A stretch of DNA of 64,000 bases from positions 1,116,001 through 1,180,000 of the forward strand of contig NBBA01000013.1 in assembly GCA_002794785.1 (NCBI GenBank), read 5' to 3'. The DNA comes from Coniferiporia sulphurascens (taxonomy: Eukaryota; Basidiomycota; Agaricomycetes; Hymenochaetales; Hymenochaetaceae). The notes under the pieces were generated by a model, which ran no database searches, was not told where the DNA came from, and saw only the letters and a program-made list of their open reading frames with translations. Made by a program: the position numbers and the translations under genes. Below are positions 59,301 to 64,000 of this stretch, piece after piece. Numbering within the stretch: position 1 is the stretch's first letter; each line of letters starts with the position of its first letter.

Positions 59301-59488
59301 ATGGAGATGCTAGCACGTACGTCATTACCTTCAAATGAATTGCTCATGCCTGAATATCATAATCATAATAATACGGCAGATGGAATCATTATACTAATGC
59401 TGAACTCAAGAATAATCACGATGACCTCTTGCGCGCAGAGGTCGGCCTACCGGAGGTTTCCTTCGTTTTCCAATACATAAGCCACTGA
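56385..59488 (+). CDS. RAD54: DNA repair translocase RAD54
   Basis: Swi2/Snf2 ATPase that works with Rad51 in homologous recombination. The start [17 protein letters not shown] follows a CACG context. The N-terminal region has [10 protein letters not shown] and the family-typical [20 protein letters not shown]. Helicase motifs follow in order: [13 protein letters not shown] (Q-motif like), [16 protein letters not shown] (I), [11 protein letters not shown] (Ia), [12 protein letters not shown] (II, DEGH), [18 protein letters not shown] (III), [20 protein letters not shown] (IV), [20 protein letters not shown] (V) and [15 protein letters not shown] (VI). The C-terminal zinc-binding-like [18 protein letters not shown] is present. 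The end is [10 protein letters not shown] at 59488. At least nine short introns are needed; one uses a GTTCGT donor at 58128. All motifs are intact. Confidence 0.95.
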
Positions 59489-59702
59489 CACAGCACTTTT
59501 TCTCAAGTCTTCTCATTTTGGGGGTTTAGGAACACAATTTTCAATCTTACTAACACGCACATCATTACAAGAACATGTAGCTGTAGCATTCCACAACATA
59601 GTGTTCGCTAATTGTACACAAATTAAACAATACATAGATAGATTCGCTGCACCATGTCTTTTGAGCGGAGGTGTAAGTGGGCAAACGGATACGAGTTTTA
59701 TG

Positions 59703-61000
59703 TTAGCCGACGATGTCGTCCCAGCCTCCCCAGTCCCCTCCGGCTACGCGTACTTTGACTTTTTCCCCGGATTCGCCAAAGTAATTTGCGTTATACCACG
59801 CGTTCATCTCGTCTCCGCTGAACGGGCCGAATATTTGCGGGTTCGCATCCCCGTTTTGCGTCTGAGCCTCCGGAACATCCCATTTGTACTCGTACGTCAC
59901 GACTGGTGGCAGCCAATCCGGTTCGACGTCCCCTGAAGATCGCACGGAACGCAGGAGGTGCTCGTACGTTTTATTGTAAATGTCGACGTCACCCAGTGCT
60001 AAAAGGTTGGATGCGAGAGTCGTGAGTTGTTCGATTTTGGATTTTTGAGCGGATGGCTTGGAGGATGGGGGTAGTGCTTTGGAGCGTGGATTGGAAGCGT
60101 CTACGTCCATTTCGTGTATCTTGGTTTTTGGTGCTTTCTTTGCCCTAAGAACCTGTGAGCATACAGACAGCGAAGATAATAAATGGCGCAATACCGTTTC
60201 TCCTTTCCTCCCTCCTTCTTTGCCTTCGCTCCGAGCCGTGCGAGAGCTTCCAAAACCGTTTCACCCTTCTTGAGCATTAAAAGTATAGCTTTCTCCATGT
60301 CCTCCTTATTCCCGGATTGCTGCGCCTCACGGTCCTCAGCCCTAAGCTTCTCCCTCTCCACCTTCTGCTGTGCTCTCTTCGCCCGCCGCGCCCTCTTCAT
60401 CTCGCGCTCATCCGTACCGTCTAACCATCGGTCATGAATCGCATGCGGGTCGAACGTGCGTACAAAGCTACCATCCTCGGTGAACTTGCCCTCTTCCATC
60501 TCTTCACGCATGTTGAACGAGGACAGCTCGAAGCCCATTCCGGCTTTCTTCCGTCGCTCCGCGTCGTCTTCATCCTCCGGCTCGTCCTCCGAGCCCTCAC
60601 TGTCCTCGATACCCGAACCCGACGCCTCGTTGAACTCCTGCCCTTCAATATCTCCGAGTCGCAAGTACTCTTCCTTCTTCTTCTTCCCTGCCGGAGCCTC
60701 CTCCGCCTTCCCCTCCTTGTCGCCTATCGCGAACATGTCGTCATCGTCATCCTCGCCATCCTGACCCGCATCCTTCCTCCTGCTCCGGACGACACCCTCG
60801 CCATCATCGCTCGAGTCCGAATCGTATCCCTCAGTCTTCACGCGCCCCTTGCGCGCCACATTCTTCGAGTCTTCTAGCTGAGCGTCAACATCCTCTGCGA
60901 ACCTCGATGGGTCCTCATCCGGGGAGACGAATCGTGTCCGCTTTTGAGTAGGCTTTCGCGATGCCGATGAACGCTCTGAAGATGGGTTTGTGCGCTTCAT
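59703..61000 (-). CDS. LIN1: GYF-domain spliceosomal protein Lin1/CD2BP2
   Basis: U5 snRNP-associated protein. The start is MKRTNPSSERSSASRKPTQK at 61000. A long acidic region follows (DAGQDGEDDDDDMFAIGD; GIEDSEGSEDEPEDEDDAER), then the family-conserved FELSSFNMREEMEEGKFTED and GSFVRTFDPHAIHDRWLDG, and a coiled-coil-like stretch (RARRAKRAQQKVEREKLRAE). After an intron at about 60195-60146 come a Lys-rich linker and the C-terminal GYF domain: YEYKWDVPEAQTQNGDANPQ, then IFGPFSGDEMNAWYNANYFG, which carries the G-P-F and W residues of the GYF signature (Tyr replaced by Phe). It ends WGGWDDIVG. Size and order fit the family. Confidence 0.9.
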
Positions 61001-61629
61001 GGCTGAGATTTGAGAACGACCGCGGCCGCTGTCGATGAACGAAAGGGTCACAAACGCCGGCGGCTAACGTGACAAGCGCTGACGTACTGAAAATCCAAAA
61101 TCCTTTTTATAGGTGTCACACTACTTCACAGATTTGAAAACTCTTTCGGGATGAACATCGTGAACTTAGTGCACTTGAGACCTACCAATGGTAATCTCTC
61201 TGGTTTAGGCATGCAGCGTGCTGCTATGCTATTCGGGTTTTTGCAAACTCCTTGCCGAAACATGCGGATACTGTTAGTCAGCTGCAGGTAGTAGCGAAAT
61301 CTTGATACCGGCGACAACACGCACCGCTGGCTGGAGCTTCGCAATGCATAGCGTATAACTAAGCAGCTATTAGAAAATCTGGCAGACCGATGTTCGGGAC
61401 AATTTTGGGACATTCGATGACCCCCGGATTGACTTTTCATCCAATTATGGAGGACGGATCCCCCAGCGCTCAGTCGCTTGCTTTTCGGAGTCACTTCCAT
61501 TCTTCACTGACAAGATCGATAGTCTCCGATGCTGGCCGGCCTGCCAGAAACATATGCATATTTCACCCGTTTCAAGCCCATTATATTCCTTATTAAACTA
61601 GATCCCCTTCGGATATGGTTTCGCGAGGG
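61001..61629. other. Divergent intergenic region
   Basis: About 630 bp between LIN1 (-) and the reductase gene (+). A 124-residue minus-strand frame at 61500-61126 shows no domain and is taken as chance. Confidence 0.45.
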
Positions 61630-61636
61630 TATAAAA
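61630..61636 (+). promoter_or_regulatory. TATA box of the adenylate-forming reductase gene
   Basis: A perfect TATAAAA lies 59 bp before the start codon. TATA-containing promoters are typical of regulated rather than constitutive genes. Confidence 0.6.
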
Positions 61637-61694
61637 CAGGCGTGGTGGCTTGCCATGACACCAGAGCCCGCCAAACACTCCCTTGCTTGCATCT

Positions 61695-64000
61695 ATGGAC
61701 TACAAAGTCTTGCCTTTAGCCGCACTACCCAACACACAAGCCCTAACTAGTAAAACGTTCAAGCCTCCACCGTTAGATGGCTCCTTGACTCTTCCGGAGA
61801 TATACGATTGGCACCTCGAAAATACTCTAGATCATCCTCTTTTCGTTTATTCTGATGCTCAAGGACAACAACACGCCATTACTTGGCCCGTGGGAGTTAA
61901 AGCTATACACAGAGCCGCACATGCCGTCCATTCCAGGGTTGGTGGTGATACAGGTGTCGATGACCTGCATCCGCCGGTCGTAGCTATCTTGTCGTCGGCG
62001 GGTAAGTATTAAATTATATTAATTTTGATAGGGGAGGCAAACTAAACGTGCGCTACCGATACAGATACCATTACATATTTCACAGTAATTGCCGGCATTT
62101 TTCGTGCTGGGCTCACCGCTTTCCCGATTTCCCCGCGAAACTCCCCTACAGCAGTGGCTCATCTCATCCGAAAGACTAAAGTTACACACCTACTTGTCGG
62201 TCACAAACAAGCCTCGCAGACCCTTTTAGATATGACCCTCGAGCTTCTGGATAGAGACGGGGAAGGAAAACCGGGAACATCACTTATGCCTAGCTATGAA
62301 GAAATCTATACATCTGGCGCCGAGTTCAAGCCATTCCCCCGCGTAAAGCCCGACCAAGACTCGGTTGTTCTCTATTTACATTCATCAGGCTCTACAGCTT
62401 TTCCAAAGCCTATCCCCTGGACTCATTACAGATTCCTGTTAGTCGGCTGGATTCCGTGTATGAACCTCCCAGCTCCGTTGAATTTTGTGCTCTTGATAAC
62501 GGTTTTTCGTTCGTGGTTTTTCAGATTTCGGGGAGCGCGATATGTGCGGTTTGCGCTTCGCCTGTCACTCAATGCCTATGTATCATGGCATGGGTGTTAT
62601 GCAAATTGGTTGGACGGTGTGCAATTCTCAGACACCTTTATCCCACACTTTCTAATCTACCGTATAGGCTATGGCCGGTCTCACCATTACCGCATTCCAA
62701 CCGTCTAATCCGCCGATCACTCCCAGTTCCGACAATGTTTTCAAAGGATCTATGGAAACCCAGAGTGATATCATCTTTTGCGTCCCGAGCTTTATTGAGG
62801 TAATTTTTCCTCCCTCGGTCTACAAAGCGAGCTGACTTCTGTTTGCGTTAGGCATGGGGACGTAACAGTGAATACGTCGCTCGATTACGCAAGATAGACG
62901 GTGTTGTATGTTCCTGCGCAGCGTAGTTACAGAGAACTAGTATTTGATCACGAGCACTTTCTAGCTTTTCGGTGGTGGGCCTCTCAATAAGAAGGTTGGT
63001 GACGCACTGGCAGTACAAGGCGTCTCCATCTTCATACTTTACGGAAGGTTAGTCCGCATTTTCAAGTCTTGAATTTTCTCGCCCATTCAGATCCGTACCA
63101 GTACCGAAGTTGGCATAGTTAGCCCCATCATCCCTAGTAGGTCCCCGCTACTGCAAGGTTAACCCGACTTTAACCAAATCTGGTATCGATTCAGAAAAGG
63201 CTGGAATGGACTGGGAATACTTCCAAATAGCAAGTAACATAAACCCCAAATTCGTGCCGAATGGAAGTGGGAATTACGAATTGATAATTGTGGTAAGGAT
63301 ATCGTTCTATATCCGCATCGAGTACCGCAAAGAGCTTATCGTCTACCAGCCGCATAAATACGAAGTCCCCAATGTGTTCAATACGAAGGTTGACGGCAAG
63401 GACGCGTACGCCACGAGTGATCTTCTGGCACCCCATCCTACGAAGCCTGGATACTGGAAGGTCTATGGGAGAGTAGATGACCAACTTATGTACTCTACCG
63501 GGGAGAAGGTTCGTCTTTGCTTTCTTTCTGGAGGTTTTCTTATTTGTAAACTGAGATGATCTAAAGACAAACCCGGGACCTCTAGGTATGCATTTCTTTC
63601 TTGATGGTCAAACTCTTCGTTTTTTCGGAACTTATCAGTGCCTTCTTTTTCTAGAGAGCATTTTGAATCAGGATCCGCATGTCCAAGCAGCGGTAATGTT
63701 TGGCAGGGGAAGGTTCAACGCCGGAGTCTTAATTGACCCCAGACCCGAATTTAAGTTCGATCCAAGTGATACCGCAGCGCTTACAGAGTTCCGCCGAGAG
63801 ATCTGGTGTGTACTCATACATTTATTATTCAGAGCTATTAATAATCGAGACCCAGGCCCACGGTTGAACAGATGAATGAGTACGCTCCACAACATTCCAG
63901 GATTTTTAAAGAGGTACGCAAATATATCCTTTACGCTGACGATCTTCGGAGAGCTCAGTGGACGTTAATCCCAGATGATTCTCGTATCATCTCCTTCCAA
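61695..64000 (+). CDS. NRPS-like adenylate-forming reductase, N-terminal part (cut by window)
   Basis: Enzyme family that activates a carboxylic acid with ATP, loads it on a carrier domain and reduces it. Only the adenylation domain is inside the window. The start MDYKVLPLAALPNTQAL follows a TATA box. Recognisable cores: VVAILSSADTITYFTVIAGI (spliced, A2-like); YLHSSGSTAFPKPIPWTHY (A3, with Ala in place of the usual Gly after Thr); FACHSMPMYHGMG (A4); LFGGGPLNKKVGDAL; ILYGSTEVGIVSPIIP (A5, across an intron whose acceptor is CCAG at about 63087); YATSDLLAPHPTKPGYWKVY and GRVDDQLMYSTGEKTNPGPLE (A7-A8). About ten short introns are needed and each keeps the frame. The carrier and reductase domains should lie beyond 64000. 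The substrate is unknown; fungal relatives act on amino acids or aryl acids. Confidence 0.85.

Noticed and set aside
1..64000. tRNA genes, CRISPR arrays, bacterial-type operons
   Set aside because: I looked for tRNA B-box sequences and evenly spaced repeats and saw none; the gene structure is eukaryotic throughout.

Overview
This window comes from a filamentous basidiomycete, most likely an Agaricomycete. The genes are compact and closely spaced, on both strands, and are interrupted by many short introns of about 45-65 nt with GT..AG ends. The protein set is fungal throughout: Sam37, Gaa1, a Crb2/Rad9-type checkpoint protein, a CE16 esterase and an NRPS-like adenylate-forming reductase. Exon structures were read by hand from splice signals and protein-family motifs. 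Gene limits are firmer than individual exon limits.

Layout. 1-2656: no supported gene. 2657-6714 (+): a 1239-residue Ser/Pro-rich probable nuclear protein. 7004-11722 (-): a USP48-type deubiquitinase. 11925-14389 (+): Gaa1, the GPI transamidase subunit. 14917-18667 (+): a Tudor/tandem-BRCT checkpoint mediator. 18981-20303 (-): the U1 snRNP protein Luc7. 20508-22415 (+): a J-domain/ankyrin/RG-rich protein. 23621-26072 (+): an MFS transporter. 26593-28816 and 29490-31709 (-): two tandem secreted serine carboxypeptidases. 32995-34335 (-): the OTU1/YOD1 deubiquitinase. 35309-36417 (+): a CE16-type SGNH esterase. About 36610-36736 (+): the U6 spliceosomal snRNA gene. 36987-38416 (-): Sam37/metaxin. 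38507-39615 (+): a PHD-like protein. 39817-41633 (-): a nucleotide-sugar transporter. 42116-44149 (+): MutY DNA glycosylase. 45480-47270 (+): a single-pass membrane protein. 47640-49536 (-): CHMP7. 50674-51963 (+): an oxaloacetate-hydrolase/PEP-mutase family enzyme. 52227-52633: a MITE. 53120-56102 (+): a chromodomain protein. 56385-59488 (+): RAD54. 59703-61000 (-): the GYF protein Lin1/CD2BP2. 61695 to the right edge (+): an adenylate-forming reductase, cut by the window.

Most genes are housekeeping genes rather than one pathway. Themes recur: DNA repair and chromatin (Crb2-like, MutY, RAD54, chromodomain protein), pre-mRNA splicing (Luc7, U6, Lin1), ubiquitin removal (USP48, OTU1) and membrane work (Gaa1, Sam37, CHMP7). 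The accessory part is the carboxypeptidase pair, the CE16 esterase, the oxaloacetase-family enzyme and the reductase, which suits a saprotrophic, possibly wood-decaying, fungus. That lifestyle is inference.

No clearly new multi-gene system was found. The points most worth following are recurrent GTTCGT 5' splice sites in the same window as U6 and Luc7, an NZF-type zinc finger at the end of the USP48 protein, the duplicated carboxypeptidases with an intron inside the catalytic motif, the 407-bp MITE, and two places (Sam37 tail, chromodomain exon 1) where the reading frame does not join cleanly.
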